64,000 bases of DNA from Druceiella hillmani (lineage: Eukaryota; Arthropoda; Insecta; Lepidoptera; Hepialidae): positions 19,586,001-19,650,000 of the forward strand of contig JAYKKI010000039.1 of the NCBI GenBank assembly GCA_039881145.1, written 5' to 3'. Made by a program: the position numbers and the translations under genes. The notes below the pieces were generated by a model that worked only from the letters and a program-made list of their open reading frames with translations, was not told where the DNA came from and did not search any database. How positions within the stretch are numbered: position 1 is the first letter of the stretch; each line of letters starts with the position of its first letter. Shown here in pieces: positions 22,619 to 35,515 of this stretch.

Positions 22619-25600
22619 GTTAGCACAAAAGGTAATAAACAAAAAAACAAATTGAAATATTTTCTTATAAAGAAACTAATAAATCCGCATACAAATGTAT
22701 ATTTTTTCTTAAAGGTATAAATATATACATGTTAGCACAAAAGGTAATAAACAAAAACACATTGAAATATTTTCTTATAAGTAAACTGATAAATCCGCAT
22801 ACAAATGTATATTTTTTCTTAAAGGTATAAATATATACATGTTAGCACAAAAGGTAATAAACAAAAACACATTGAAATATTTTCTTATAAGTAAACTGAT
22901 AAATCCGCATACAAATGTATATTTTTTCTTAAAGGTATAAATATAAACATGTTAGCACAAAAGGTAATAAACACATTGAAATATTTTCTTATAAGTAAAC
23001 TAATAAATCCGCATACAAATGTATATTTTTTCTTAAAGGTATAAATATATACATGTTAGCACAAAAGGTAATAAACACATTGAAATATTTTCTTATAAGT
23101 AAACTAATAAATCCGCATACAAATGTATATTTTTTCTTAAAGGTATAAATATAAACATGTCAGCACAGAAGGTAATAAACAAAAACACATTGAAATATTT
23201 TCTTATAAGTAAACTAATAAATCCGCATACAAATGTATATTTTTTCTTAAAGGTATAAATATAAACATGTTAGCACAGAAGGTAATAAACAAAAACACTT
23301 TGAAATATTTTCTTATAAGTAAAGTAATAAATCCGCATACAAATGTATATTTTTTCTTAAAGGTATACATATATACATGTTCGCGCAAAAGGTAATAAAC
23401 AAAAACACATTGAAATATTTTCTTATAGGTAAACTGATAAATCCGCATACAAATGTATATTTTTTCTTAAAGGTATACATATATACATGTTAGCACAGAA
23501 GGTAATAAACAAAAACACTTTGAAATATTTTCTTATAAGTAAACTGATAAATCCGCATACAAATGTATATTTTTTCTTAAAGGTATAAATATAAACATGT
23601 TAGCACAGAAGGTAATAAACAAAAACACTTTGAAATATTTTCTTATAAGTAAAGTAATAAATCCGCATACAAATGTAAATTTTTTTTTAAAGGTATACAT
23701 ATATACATGTTCGCGCAAAAGGTAATAAACAAAAACACATTGAAATATTTTCTTATAAGTAAACTGATAAATCCGCATACAAATGTATATTTTTTCTTAA
23801 AGGTATACATATATACATGTTAGCACAGAAGGTAATAAACAAAAACACTTTGAAATATATTCTTATAAGTAAACTGATAAATCCGCACACAAATGTATAT
23901 TTTTTCTTAAAGGTATAAATATAAACATGTTAGCACAGAAGGTAATAAACAAAAACACTTTGAAATATTTTCTTATAAGTAAAGTAATAAATCCGCATAC
24001 AAATGTATATTTTTTCTTAAAGGTATAAATATATACATGTTCGCGCAAAAGGTAATAAACAAAAACACATTGAAATATTTTCTTATAAGTAAAGTAATAA
24101 ATCCGCATACAAATGTATATTTTTTCTTAAAGGTATACATATATACATGTTCGCGCAAAAGGTAATAAACAAAAACACATTGAAATATTTTCTTATAAGT
24201 AAAGTAATAAATCCGCATACAAATGTATATTTTTTCTTAAAGGTATAAATATATACATGTTCGCGCAAAAGGTAATAAACAAAAACACATTGAAATATTT
24301 TCTTATAAGTAAAGTAATAAATCCGCATACAAATGTATATTTTTTCTTAAAGGTATACATATATACATGTTCGCGCAAAAGGTAATAAACAAAAACACAT
24401 TGAAATATTTTCTTATAAGTAAACTGATAAATCCGCATACAAATGTATATTTTTTCTTAAAGGTATAAATATATACATGTTAGCACAAAAGGTAATAAAC
24501 ACATTGAAATATTTTCTTATAAGTAAACTAATAAATCCGCATACAAATGTATATTTTTTCTTAAAGGTATAAATATAAACATGTTAGCACAAAAGGTAAT
24601 AAACACATTGAAATATTTTCTTATAAGTAAACTAATAAATCCGCATACAAATGTATATTTTTTCTTAAAGGTATAAATATAAACATGTTAGCACAAAAGG
24701 TAATAAACACATTGAAATATTTTCTTATAAGTAAACTAATAAATCCGCATACAAATGTATATTTTTTTTAAAGGTATAAATATAAACATGTTAGCACAAA
24801 AGGTAATAAACACATTGAAATATTTTCTTATAAGTAAACTAATAAATCCACATACAAATGTATATTTTTTCTTAAAGGTATAAATATAAACATGTTAGCA
24901 CAAAAGGTAATAAACACATTAAAATATTTTCTTATAAGTAAACTAATAAATCCGCATACAAATGTATATTTTTTCTTAAAGGTATAAATATAAACTTGTT
25001 AGCACAAAAGGTAATAAACACATTGAAATATTTTCTTATAAGTAAACTAATAAATCCGCATACAAATGTATATTTTTTCTTAAAGGTATAAATATATACA
25101 TGTTAGCACAAAAGGTAATAAACACATTGAAATATTTTCTTATAAGTAAACTAATAAATCCGCATACAAATGTATATTTTTTCTTAAAGGTATAAATATA
25201 AACATGTTAGCACAAAAGGTAATAAACACATTGAAATATTTTCTTATAAGTAAACTAATAAATCCGCATACAAATGTATATTTTTTCTTAAAGGTATAAA
25301 TATATACATGTTAGCACAAAAGGTAATAAACACATTGAAATATTTTCTTATAAGTAAACTAATAAATCCGCATACAAATGTATATTTTTTCTTAAAGGTA
25401 TAAATATATACATGTTAGCACAAAAGGTAATAAACACATTGAAATATTTTCTTATAAGTAAACTAATAAATCCGCATACAAATGTATATTTTTTCTTAAA
25501 GGTATAAATATAAACATGTTAGCACAAAAGGTAATAAACACATTGAAATATTTTCTTATAAGTAAACTAATAAATCCGCATACAAATGTATATTTTTTCT

Positions 25601-26495
25601 TAAAGGTATAAATATATACATGTTAGCACAAAAGGTAATAAACACATTGAAATATTTTCTTATAAGTAAACTAATAAATCCGCATACAAATGTATATTTT
25701 TTCTTAAAGGTATAAATATATACATGTTAGCACAAAAGGTAATAAACACATTGAAATATTTTCTTATAAGTAAACTAATAAATCCGCATACAAATGTATA
25801 TTTTTTCTTAAAGGTATAAATATATACATGTTAGCACAAAAGGTAATAAACACATTGAAATATTTTCTTATAAGTAAACTAATAAATCCGCATACAAATG
25901 TATATTTTTTTTTAAAGGTATAAATATAAACATGTTAGCACAAAAGGTAATAAACACATTGAAATATTTTCTTATAAGTAAACTAATAAATCCACATACA
26001 AATGTATATTTTTTCTTAAAGGTATAAATATAAACATGTTAGCACAAAAGGTAATAAACACATTGAAATATTTTCTTATAAGTAAACTAATAAATCCGCA
26101 TACAAATGTATATTTTTTCTTAAAGGTATAAATATAAACATGTTAGCACAAAAGGTAATAAACACATTGAAATATTTTCTTATAAGTAAACTAATAAATC
26201 CGCATACAAATGTATATTTTTTCTTAAAGGTATAAATATAAACATGTTAGCACAAAAGGTAATAAACACATTGAAATATTTTCTTATAAGTAAACTAATA
26301 AATCCACATACAAATGTATATTTTTTCTTAAAGGTATAAATATAAACATGTTAGCACAAAAGGTAATAAACACATTGAAATATTTTCTTATAAGTAAACT
26401 AATAAATCCGCATACAAATGTATATTTTTTCTTAAAGGTATAAATATATACATGTTAGCACAAAAGGTAATGAACAAAAAACACATTGAAATATT
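22619..26495. repeat. satellite array, about 37 copies of a 104/110-bp unit
   Basis: About 3.9 kb of direct repeats inside intron 1. The unit begins TAGCACAAAAGGTAATAAAC and contains CCGCATACAAATGTATATTT. Two length classes differ by a 6-bp block (AACAAAAACACA versus AACACA). Units are mainly 110 bp from 22619 to about 24478 (two 104-bp units near 22951 and 23055) and 104 bp from 24479 to the end. Diagnostic variants define higher-order units between about 23269 and 24478. A sixfold recurring minus-strand 81-residue open frame is a by-product of the repeat and is not a gene. Confidence 0.97.
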
Positions 26496-27175
26496 TTCTT
26501 TAAAACGTTCCAAAAACAATATTTTACTGTTTTATTACTATTGTACTATTACTCTATGTTCTGTGATCTATTACTTAGTCAGTCCCCCGCGCGGTTCCGA
26601 AGTAAGAGTATGGCTCCTTTGAGTTAGGCGATGATTAATTTTTTACTACAGATTAAGGTATTACACGCCTGAAGAATTTAAATTTCTGTTATAGTTTCGT
26701 GCGTGTAAGACCCGCGAGATATTACATATATGTATTACAATTTATTAGTCTGTAACGTTTTCCTTCATTACGTAAATCAATATGTGTACTGTATTTTGCC
26801 ATAGAGTCATTTAAATGAGCATTCATATTGAAAAATAATCAATAAATGAGTCATTTAAATGAACATTCATATTCCTTAACTGCAGTTTTAAAATTTCTAT
26901 CGGACGCACGCGATACAGTCCACACAAACAATTTTTACTCGGTTATAAATTTAGTCTATTCATTTCAGCATCGTTTTGTGGATACTCGAGAAAGATGGAC
27001 AATATGCCTCATGCCTAATATGTCTACCTCGTGCCTATATATCTGCAGAATAATATTAAAACTTGCTATTTTTATTTGATAAATAATTCATTATACTAAA
27101 CTAATTAGGAATAAAGTTTAGTGTGTTCATAAAATTTCTGCTCGCATGATCTATGGCAAGATTCAATAATTTTAA
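26496..27175. other. intronic spacer with a short direct duplication
   Basis: No gene seen. A word close to GAGTCATTTAAATGARCATT followed by CATATT occurs twice, at about 26806 and 26848. Confidence 0.45.
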
Positions 27176-27179
27176 ATTA

Positions 27180-27480
27180 CCCAGTGATAGAAAGAGCTAG
27201 GTTCGAAGTGTTTTTGGAAGATATGGAAAAGTCGAACGGAGAACCAAAGTAGTCGACATAGCTTTTTACAGAAGCTTTTGTCGAAGATCTGACAACTGAT
27301 AGGGTAGACGAGTTTCTAAGTGAAGACCCCAAACTTCGAAGAATAGTGTGGAACGCCTCTCAACCAGGTGGACTGACAACCTAAAAAGTCGGTGGGAAGC
27401 GGTTGTATGCGGAAGACGGAGGAGCGTGTGATCTTGGGGATGAACTGTGTCCAATAGTGGACAGCTATATGCTGATGTTC
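27180..27480 (+). pseudogene. RTE/BovB-like non-LTR retrotransposon, 3' end
   Basis: The + strand encodes, with stops, the distal end of an RTE-type polymerase protein (a PSTRWTDNLKSRWEAV-like piece followed by MNCVQ-stop-WTA). It corresponds to the usual TRWxDDLxxxxG...GEAYVQQWT ending. A GCTGATG word follows near 27472, consistent with the short 3' tail of this clade. Heavily 5' truncated, as is typical of this type of insertion. Confidence 0.55.
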
Positions 27481-27489
27481 ATTTTATGA

Positions 27490-28050
27490 ATGCATCATTT
27501 GCATTCATGATTATGTCTGTTTTACTTGATTTCAAAAAATGGATATTAACTTTATGGCTAAACTTTAGAAACCTGTAAATATAGCGAAGCTTTTTTCCAT
27601 GCATTAAATCATAAAATAACTTAAAATGTTAGAAAAAACCAAGATGCAGGAAACTGTACCAAAATGTAACTGGTTAAATTCATGTTGATATATAGACTGG
27701 CGTTGATATTTATTAAGGGAAACAGTAATAAGTACAGTCACAGTAAAAAAATTGCTTCCATTTTGAATGAGGGCACGTCTGTGCTTTATCTCTTGACATA
27801 AACTTACACGTTGGATTTTTCCATGGGCTGTTTTAATCATCAAATATTCGTCGGCTATCCACTTGAAGATACATCAGTGGAAGCTGCCCTACGAACGCAA
27901 GAGACTGGAAATAACACAACTGTGTACTACAGAGTACATAATATTTTTTAACAAAGCAAGAAAAAATTGTCTCCATTTAAAGTTTCATTCGGATTAATAG
28001 ATTCATGGCCTTATTAATATGTCTATGATCAAAGTGTTTACGTAGGGTTT
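27490..28050. other. intronic, nothing recognised
   Basis: AT-rich. The minus-strand open frame at 27604-27843 has no recognisable motif. Confidence 0.4.
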
Positions 28051-28056
28051 TCCAAT

Positions 28057-29201
28057 AGGGGCGCTCGAACTTTGACAATGTGTAGCGGCCATGTTGGTGA
28101 AGCTACAGCTGTCAAATTTAGAGGATATAGTAACTAATGTTGAGCAAATCGTCATGGACAGTTACAATGTTGACCGATGTGTTCAAATTATTATACTTTA
28201 TTATCGAAATGAGCGCTCAGTTCGTGCACTACGTGATTTTTACGGTGCACACAATCGTCCTGTTTATTGTTTGGTGGACAAGTTCGAATCAACTGGGTGA
28301 ATAAACAATCAAACAACGCAAGGAACTCATAACCCGAGGAAGTAAATTTCTTGTCGCGCACAAGAACGCGTCTTTAGCAGACCACAACTTGGCGAATTTT
28401 GCGCCGGGAGTTGGGCCTACAAACATACAAAATTTAATTGATCCAGGAAGTGAATTTAAACGACCATAGGTAGCGTTGAGTATTCGCTGACTCGGCTCTG
28501 GAGAAGTTGGGAACGGGCCCCGATTTCGGACGGGAAATCGCCTTCAGCAACGAGACACATTATTGTGTGACTGGCTATATCAACAAGCAAAATTGTCACA
28601 TTTGGGGGATAGCAATCCACACGAGACTCATCAGTATTAAAAGCATCCAGAAAAAGTCATTATTCGTGTGTGAATTTGGGTTCGGTGAGATCTTTGGATC
28701 GTACTTCTTCCACAATGAAACCTGGACCAACATAACTGTCATTGGCGAGAGATACAGGTTAAAAGTGAGACATTTTTGTTGCCTAAATTGGAAGATATAG
28801 ATCTCAACAATATATGGTTCCAACAAGACGGCGCTACGTGTCACATAGCTTATGCAACAATGGATCTTCTGCACGACAAATTTGAGGACAAGGTTATCTC
28901 GTGTTTTGAGAACATCAAATGGCCACCGAAATCGTGTGATTTAACACCATGAGACATTTGCTACGTTAAATTAAAGATCTATTCAAATAAGCCACAGATG
29001 ATTGATGCTTATAAGTCATCATAACCGATACCATCAAAATATTCTCGGACTTCTCGGAAATGCGCCGCCTAGTGAAGCCGCGGCGGCCATTTGGTCGATG
29101 TCATATTCCATACATAATGTAATCGAATATTCTTTCAAATAAAAAAATATTGATATCCCATACACGACTCGTTTCATTTAAATTTAAATTTCGAACGCCC
29201 T
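28057..29201 (+). mobile_element. mariner-family transposon, decayed
   Basis: About 1.15 kb. The left end near 28057 (GGGGCGCTCGAAC) is a fair inverted match to the right end (TTCGAACGCCCT, ending near 29201). Between them is a + strand mariner transposase in several frames. Full autonomous mariners are about 1.2-1.3 kb, so little is deleted. The right end lies inside the first unit of a threefold tandem duplication. Confidence 0.8.
28091..29120 (+). pseudogene. mariner transposase, frameshifted
   Basis: 28091-28300 gives the N-terminal helix-turn-helix region (IILYYRNERSVRALRDFYGA, then HNRPVYCLVDKFESTG). 28507-28800 gives FGREIAFSNETHYCVTGYIN with KQNCHIWG following; the usual first catalytic Asp of FSDEAHF is Asn here. 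The frame then shifts to about 28755-28980, where NIWFQQDGATCH holds the second Asp. PPKSCDLTP, a stop and DICYVK follow, with the third acidic region damaged. Loss of a catalytic residue plus frameshifts and stops make it inactive. Confidence 0.85.
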
Positions 29202-29800
29202 GAACGTAAAAGCTTTTATTTTGTACCTTCAGAAAAATTATTCATAATTTTTATGTAGTTCTAGTTCTTTATTAAAGTGAAATAAACACAAAGCAAAATT
29301 AAAATATTTATTTAAAATAAATGTTTTTTTACTCGAAACCGAAAAGAAATTATACTTTTTCAAATAAAAAAAACGACATCCCATACACGACTCGTTTCAT
29401 TTAAATTTAAATTTCGAACGCCCAGAACGTAAAAGCTTTTATTTTGTACCTTCAGAAAAATTATTCATAATTTTTATGTAGTTCTAGTTCTTTATTAAAG
29501 TGAAATAAACACAAAGCAAAATTAAAATATTTATTTAAAATAAATGTTTTTTTACTCGAAACCGAAAAGAAATTATACTTTTTCAAATAAAAAAAACGAC
29601 ATCCCATACACGACTCGTTTCATTTAAATTTAAATTTCGAACGCCCTGAACGTAAAAGCTTTTATTTTGTACCTTCAGAAAAATTATTCATAATTTTTAT
29701 GCAGTTCTAGTTTTTTTATTAAAGTGAAATAAACATAAAGCAAAATTAAAATATTTATTTAAAATAAATATTTTTTTTTAATCTGAACCGAAAAGAGATT
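29136..29800. repeat. about 224-bp tandem triplication containing the mariner right end
   Basis: Three head-to-tail units (starts 29136, 29361, 29584). Each carries the mariner terminal sequence (ATTTAAATTTAAATTTCGAA plus CGCCC) and about 160 bp of flanking DNA. Units are almost identical; the third is slightly more diverged. The duplication must postdate the mariner insertion. Confidence 0.93.
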
Positions 29801-30065
29801 GCTATAGCCTTGTAAAAATAACACGTTGATATGAATAGAGTCACTTGTAGTCCTTTTATACAACGCCTTTATACATGTATACGAGTATGTCTATTAATTA
29901 ATAACAAATTTGTGATATCTGAAGTAAGTAAATAAAAAAGACAAACAATAATTTAATTTATAATTTAAACAGTATTTTGACCTTAATTATATCACATCCA
30001 GAACATCACGAATTTTCAACTTTGAATTGAAAACAAAGGACTAATAACGAGGACAGGTAAGAAGC

Positions 30066-30380
30066 GAAGGACAGACAATAGACTTTGGACAGCCAACATT
30101 TGAGCGTAATTAAATCATGATCAATTTTAAAAGTGTATATCACGAACGACGAAGGACAGACAATAGATTTTGGACAGCCAACATTAGAGCATAATTAAAT
30201 CATGATCAATTTTAAAAGTGTGTATCACGAACGACGAAGGACAGACAATAGCCTTTGGATAGCCAACATTTGAGCGTAATTAAAACATGATCAATTTTAA
30301 AAGTGTATATCACGAACGACGAAGGACAGACAATAGACTTTGGACAGCCAAACCATGATCAAATTTAAAAATGTGTATCA
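30066..30380. repeat. 85-bp tandem array, about 3.8 copies
   Basis: Units start with GAAGGACAGACAATAGACTT at 30066, 30151, 30236 and 30321. The fourth is internally deleted. The array lies about 220 bp upstream of exon 2. Confidence 0.95.
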
Positions 30381-30528
30381 ACCATAAATTGTGACATTTC
30401 TCCTGGTCGCATCCCAATAAACTCTCAGAAACAACAAAGTTCAAACCACACAAGTCAATATTATCATTTACATTCACAATTAGTGGTTATGAACGTACTC
30501 GGAGTTGCAATGATTAAAAATCAATTAG

Positions 30529-30798
<270 letters not shown>

Positions 30799-31596
30799 TA
30801 GATATATGAAGTTAGGAATAACATTTTTAGTAGAAATATAATTAAGTGAATTACTTTAAACAATCTCAACACGAGGAAATGCTGGTTATGCAAGTATAAC
30901 GCGCTCTATGAGGCTTCCGTAAATACTTATGGTATAAAAACATTTAAACTTTTTCCTAATATTATTTCTCACCACGTAAATATATAAATATATTATTTAA
31001 TATACTTTTTTCATAGACAAGATAAATATACATTTTAAAATACAAAGTTATTTTTGCAGTTGATTTATTGCAGTCATAGTTTGCTAATATCCTACCTGAA
31101 CAACTAAATATAATATCATCAACCATACTTAATATCTTCTAAACATAATACAATTAGACAACATTGATACTACAGTACTCTTCAAATTATTTCAGCCCAA
31201 ATACACATATAAATATAAGTATATAAAATTAAAATAGATAAATATGTAAATAAACAAATATATGAATAAATAAAAAGTGAGATATGTAGAATTAGTGGTA
31301 TAACCTTGTTCTAACTTTCATATATCCTTGCTTTTGTTTAAATATATTACTGAGAATAACTTCCAGTTAATTTTATTACATACACCGGAACATTTACATT
31401 ATACAACCTCATAGAATAACAACAATTGAACATATTACCCTCACTAAAATACTGGTAGATCGTATAACTCTCGGAAATATAATAAAACCTACACCGCTCC
31501 CCTACAATAAACTCACTAAACAATGGAAAAACCCACACAGGCTTCCGCTATTGTGTTTAAAACATATAAATGCTGTGGGATGTTCCTAAGAGTTAT

Positions 31597-31710
31597 TCTT
31601 TGCTAATATCCCACCTGACGATGTTGTCATATAACGAAACCTAGGTCGTGGTAAAGAACTTAAAGAAAGCAGAAATAATACTACATCACGTAGTTTCATT
31701 TAATTGTGAA
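31597..31710 (+). mobile_element. palindromic element copy 3 (single arm), intron 2
   Basis: One arm only, from the palindrome centre (TTCTTTGCTAATATCCCACC) to the terminus (TTTCATTTAATTGTGAA). It is either a half-deleted copy or a monomer form. The hammerhead-like motif is preserved on the + strand, which is the sense strand of the host gene. Confidence 0.75.
31611..31651 (+). ncRNA. hammerhead-ribozyme-like motif (copy 3, sense strand)
   Basis: CCAC, CTGACGA, T, GTTGT-CAT-ATAAC, GAAA, CC-TA-GG, TC, GTGG. Relative to copy 2 the variable core base is C (allowed by CUGANGA). Stem II still pairs through a G-U wobble, so the differences respect the hammerhead model. The predicted cut is after C31647. 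An extra U lies between the core and stem II, as in the other copies. Activity is untested. Confidence 0.55.
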
Positions 31711-32059
31711 ACAATAAAAGGGGAAATTCTTTCTCTTTCACACACTTCGCCACTCCAAATTGACAGACAAATATTGTTTACCGAATTCAATTCATAGGAT
31801 TGTACTATCTTGCACACACAATCGCTTGAAATTAGACATATATTAGGACACATTAGGATGTGTATGGACGCAATCACAATTTGACGTAAAGCTCTCTTAT
31901 TGCGGACAATTTGTCTTTCGGCGTTTAGCCACTATTTTAAAACACAATCTCTTAATTTCAATCATTAAATAATAAATTTAATGATTGAAATAAAGTTAAG
32001 CTAAGCTAAAGCTAAGCTTAGCAATTGCTAACTTTTTTTTGGAAATTGTTGCCTATTTT
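31711..32059. other. intronic, nothing recognised
   Basis: No gene. A short run of AAGCTAAGCTAAAGCTAAGC near 31993 is simple repeat-like. Confidence 0.4.
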
Positions 32060-32755
32060 TTTGTTAAATATACATCTAAGAATAGAAAAACATATTATAT
32101 AAGAGAACACTCCAATTTAAATGTAATTCTCAGCTCATTTACACTATAAAAAGTGTTTTGTTTATAGCATCGAAGGTTTACTATTTAAAGCAATTAACAA
32201 ATTTTTTCCCAAAATATTTGTCTGTTATTTTATTATTAAATAAATATCTAAGAATAGTTAAAAAATCACTAGACGACGAGATAATCCTTTTTATATTATT
32301 CTCAGCTCAGTATATCGCATCAGTATTCTATATAAAGACATTTCTGGTTTAACTGTTTAAAGCCATAAATTACATTCATTTAGAAATATTTGTCCATAAT
32401 TTTTTTGTGAAATAGACATCTAAGAATAGTTAAAAAGTCACTAGACTACGTAACATAACCATTTGTATGTAATTCTTAGCTCAGTATGTCGCAACATTAT
32501 ATTTCTGGTTTAGCTATATACAGCAATATTTACATTGTTTTAGAAGTAATTGTCCAATATTTTATTGTTAAATAGACATCTAAGAATAGTAAAGAAGTCA
32601 CTAGACCACGTAACATAACCATTTTTATGTTATTCTCAGCTGTATATGACGCAACAGTAAACCGCATAAAGACATTTCTGGTTTAACTGTTTATAGCAAT
32701 AAATTACACTGTTTTAGAAATATTTGTCTATGATCAATAGACGTCTAAGTGGTCT
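32060..32755. repeat. degenerate tandem array, about 170 bp, 4 copies
   Basis: The word CATCTAAGAATAG (or close) recurs near 32072, 32250, 32419 and 32577, with a last degenerate one near 32744. TATTCTCAGCTC and GACATTTCTGGTTTAACTGT recur between them. Copies are well diverged. Confidence 0.8.
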
Positions 32756-33985
32756 AATGACTTTTTTATTCTTATATGGCTATTTAACAAGTCTCTGTTT
32801 TCTCAGATATATAGACTGTTTGCTACCACAGTGTATAACTGTATCCGCAAGGTCTAAATCAAAATCTCGTGTCATTTATTATTTATACACTTATGAGTGA
32901 CATCATAAAACGCCAAAAGAGAAACTGCGAAAACTTCATTAAAATATCACGTATTCTGCACATATTTTTTATGTCGTATATATTCGATGTAAGCATTTAA
33001 TAGAAGTACTTCTATTAAAAGTAACAACCAGTTTTTATTTCATCGTAATTGGTATGTTCCGTTAGAAGGTATGCGAATTTATTATTTCAAAATTTTATTA
33101 ATATTGCTTTAGTACTACAACAACAAAGAAGTGCCCCTCTTCTGGATGCTTTGTAATTACACAAATGTATAGTGTACCTACGTACATCACTACAGAGTGT
33201 CTATATTTTAAATCGCGCAATGAAGTTTTCTATCCAGACATACATTTGACGAAATGGGCGTTGCTAAAAGTGATATGTAAAATAATACGGACGAAGAAGG
33301 TGCTTGAACAAGCACACCCAAACACACGCATGAGGGCAGACGTCGTTTTTGATCTTCGACGTCTTCCGCACATAAAAGTAAAGAATACAAATGGATAACT
33401 AAAAGGATTTCGACGAAGTTTTTACTAGCGTATTCTTTTGAGTCGGGTATAACATGTATGTTACATAATCTATAACTATTGTCTCGCAATCGGCCAACTT
33501 AAAAGGAAGATATGGCAATTTGACATTTCAACACACGGTGTACTTACTTAAAAGTGTAGTTTATTTTTATAATCATTATAACAGAATACGTAGTGCGTAT
33601 ATTATTTTAAAATTGAAAAATTATTTACTGTTTGGTTTTGGTAAAAACTAACATCACAGAAAAAGTAGTTATTTCACCACAATTCACTTTTCTTTTAAAA
33701 ACGTAGTGAGAGATTTATCTAAAATGATTTGACATTAATATTTAAAAAAAAAATTGACTATTAAGTTTTATTAAAAAATCGCTCTCATAAATAACATTTA
33801 GGTCATAACTATTATTTAGTCTGAATAAAATTCTTATCCATTTCTTTGAATAAAAGTTAAGTTTGTAAAATTTTTCTAATACCACACAGGGAAATCCCCG
33901 GGCAAAAGCTAGTTATTTTATATTTGAGATCTAATTCCAGTTAAACTATTTTTGATAAGAAGAATATACTTTGCGTAATGCGTTA
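32756..33985. other. intronic, nothing recognised
   Basis: AT-rich. Overlapping short open frames near 33165-33489 on both strands have no recognisable product. Confidence 0.4.
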
Positions 33986-33988
33986 ATA

Positions 33989-34010
33989 CACTTACACACA
34001 TATATATATA

Positions 34011-34056
<46 letters not shown>

Positions 34057-34061
34057 TATAC
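33989..34061. repeat. (TA)n microsatellite
   Basis: TA dinucleotide run with a few interruptions. Confidence 0.95.
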
Positions 34062-34505
34062 GAGCATTATGTAAACTACTTTCTAAATTATTGTAGTAAA
34101 AATGTTTAATTTTAGTAAAATGTAAGACGACATATTTTTATTTTCAAAAATACTCCTTACTTTAACAGGGCAACGACCTGTTTAATAGTCCTCATGAACA
34201 AACGCTACATAAACACGTCGGCACGTACAGTATACATCCATTCGACTAGAAAAGGGACTATATATCGACATCACGATGGACTGTACTTGCTTTGTTAGAT
34301 AGGGATAAGTATTAATACAAAAACACAAATACTCCGCGTGACCATAAATATCAACCGAACAAAACAATGCTAAATCCCCATACGTCAATAATTTCCGCCG
34401 TCAATTTGCCCGTGTCTATGGCACAAATCTTTCAGTATATAAAGGCATGCACTGCATTCTGTTATAATAATTATAAAAGTAAAGTGTATTAATCTTACTG
34501 TTAAC

Positions 34506-35515
34506 TAGCGATGACAGAATTATAACGTAACAGGTATGAATAACATAATATTGATGGAAATTAATATATTATGTTATTGCGATTTACAGATACTATGTTA
34601 TTAAATAACGATACGCTTGGCTAACATCTTACAATATTATGTTGCTATATTGTCAAGCAGCGCTCGTACAGTCGCTGAGTAAAGTGAGAGCGAGACAGCA
34701 CATTTCTTTTCGTCTTGCCCTTCGTTTCATATTTACCGAGCATCACCGAATGACACCGAACTTTACCGAAAGATTAATAATCTGTTATTAGAACGTTCTC
34801 AAATTCATACCTGTTATGTGATCCATACCTATTACCGATTGGAAAGAACGCATATGTTATTAAGAACATTACGCTTGGTAACATGCTAAAATATTATATT
34901 GCGTTATTGTCAAGGAGCGGATGTCATTCGTCGCCTGAATAAAAAGAGCAAGAAATAGCACATTCCTTTTCTTAATGCAATTCATTATTTTATATATTAT
35001 TTGTTTTATGCTTTATTCTTTTGTTTCGTATTGACGGAACATTACCGGATGACATGGAATTTTTACCGAATGATAATAAACAATTAATTACTACAAAGTT
35101 CAAATCTATACTTGTTATTTGAATTTTGTTTATGTTATATTCATTCACTAAGAAACTGTTGATCGCTAACTAACTGCAATTTCTATGCGTTATTGTTTCA
35201 TTTTGTTTAAATTATCGTCCACAAAAAAATACCTATATTCTATCAAAAACCAAATTAAAATTGAACTAGCGTTTCTCCAGTAGTATTCAATATAGATAGC
35301 GATTATAGTACGCATGCACTATACATATTTTGTGTACACACGGAGAAGGAAAATTAATTTCATGGAACATATCGTTTAAGAACGTATTGAACAAATGTTA
35401 TTGTCAATAATGTCCAATAACATGTTATTTTTTAACAGGTTAGATACTATGTTATTGAATAATGATGTTATTCATTATAATAGGTATGGGGAAATAACAG
35501 TTATTTCCATCTCTA
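34506..35515. mobile_element. non-autonomous hAT element with 8-bp target duplication
   Basis: 1010 bp starting TAGCGATGACAG and ending with the complement of TAGAGATGGAAATAAC, matching the TAGNG-type ends of hAT transposons. It is flanked by CTGTTAAC (34498-34505) and CTGTTAAT (35516-35523), an 8-bp duplication with one mismatch. The interior has no transposase but holds two diverged copies of a roughly 260-300-bp segment (compare ACGCTTGGCTAACAT at about 34613 with ACGCTTGGTAACATG at about 34870) and many ATAACA/TGTTAT words. Confidence 0.75.

Noticed and set aside
22619..26495. CRISPR array or a gene family of 81-residue proteins
   Set aside because: Units are contiguous with no unique spacers and the recurring open frame simply follows the repeat period; the context is eukaryotic.
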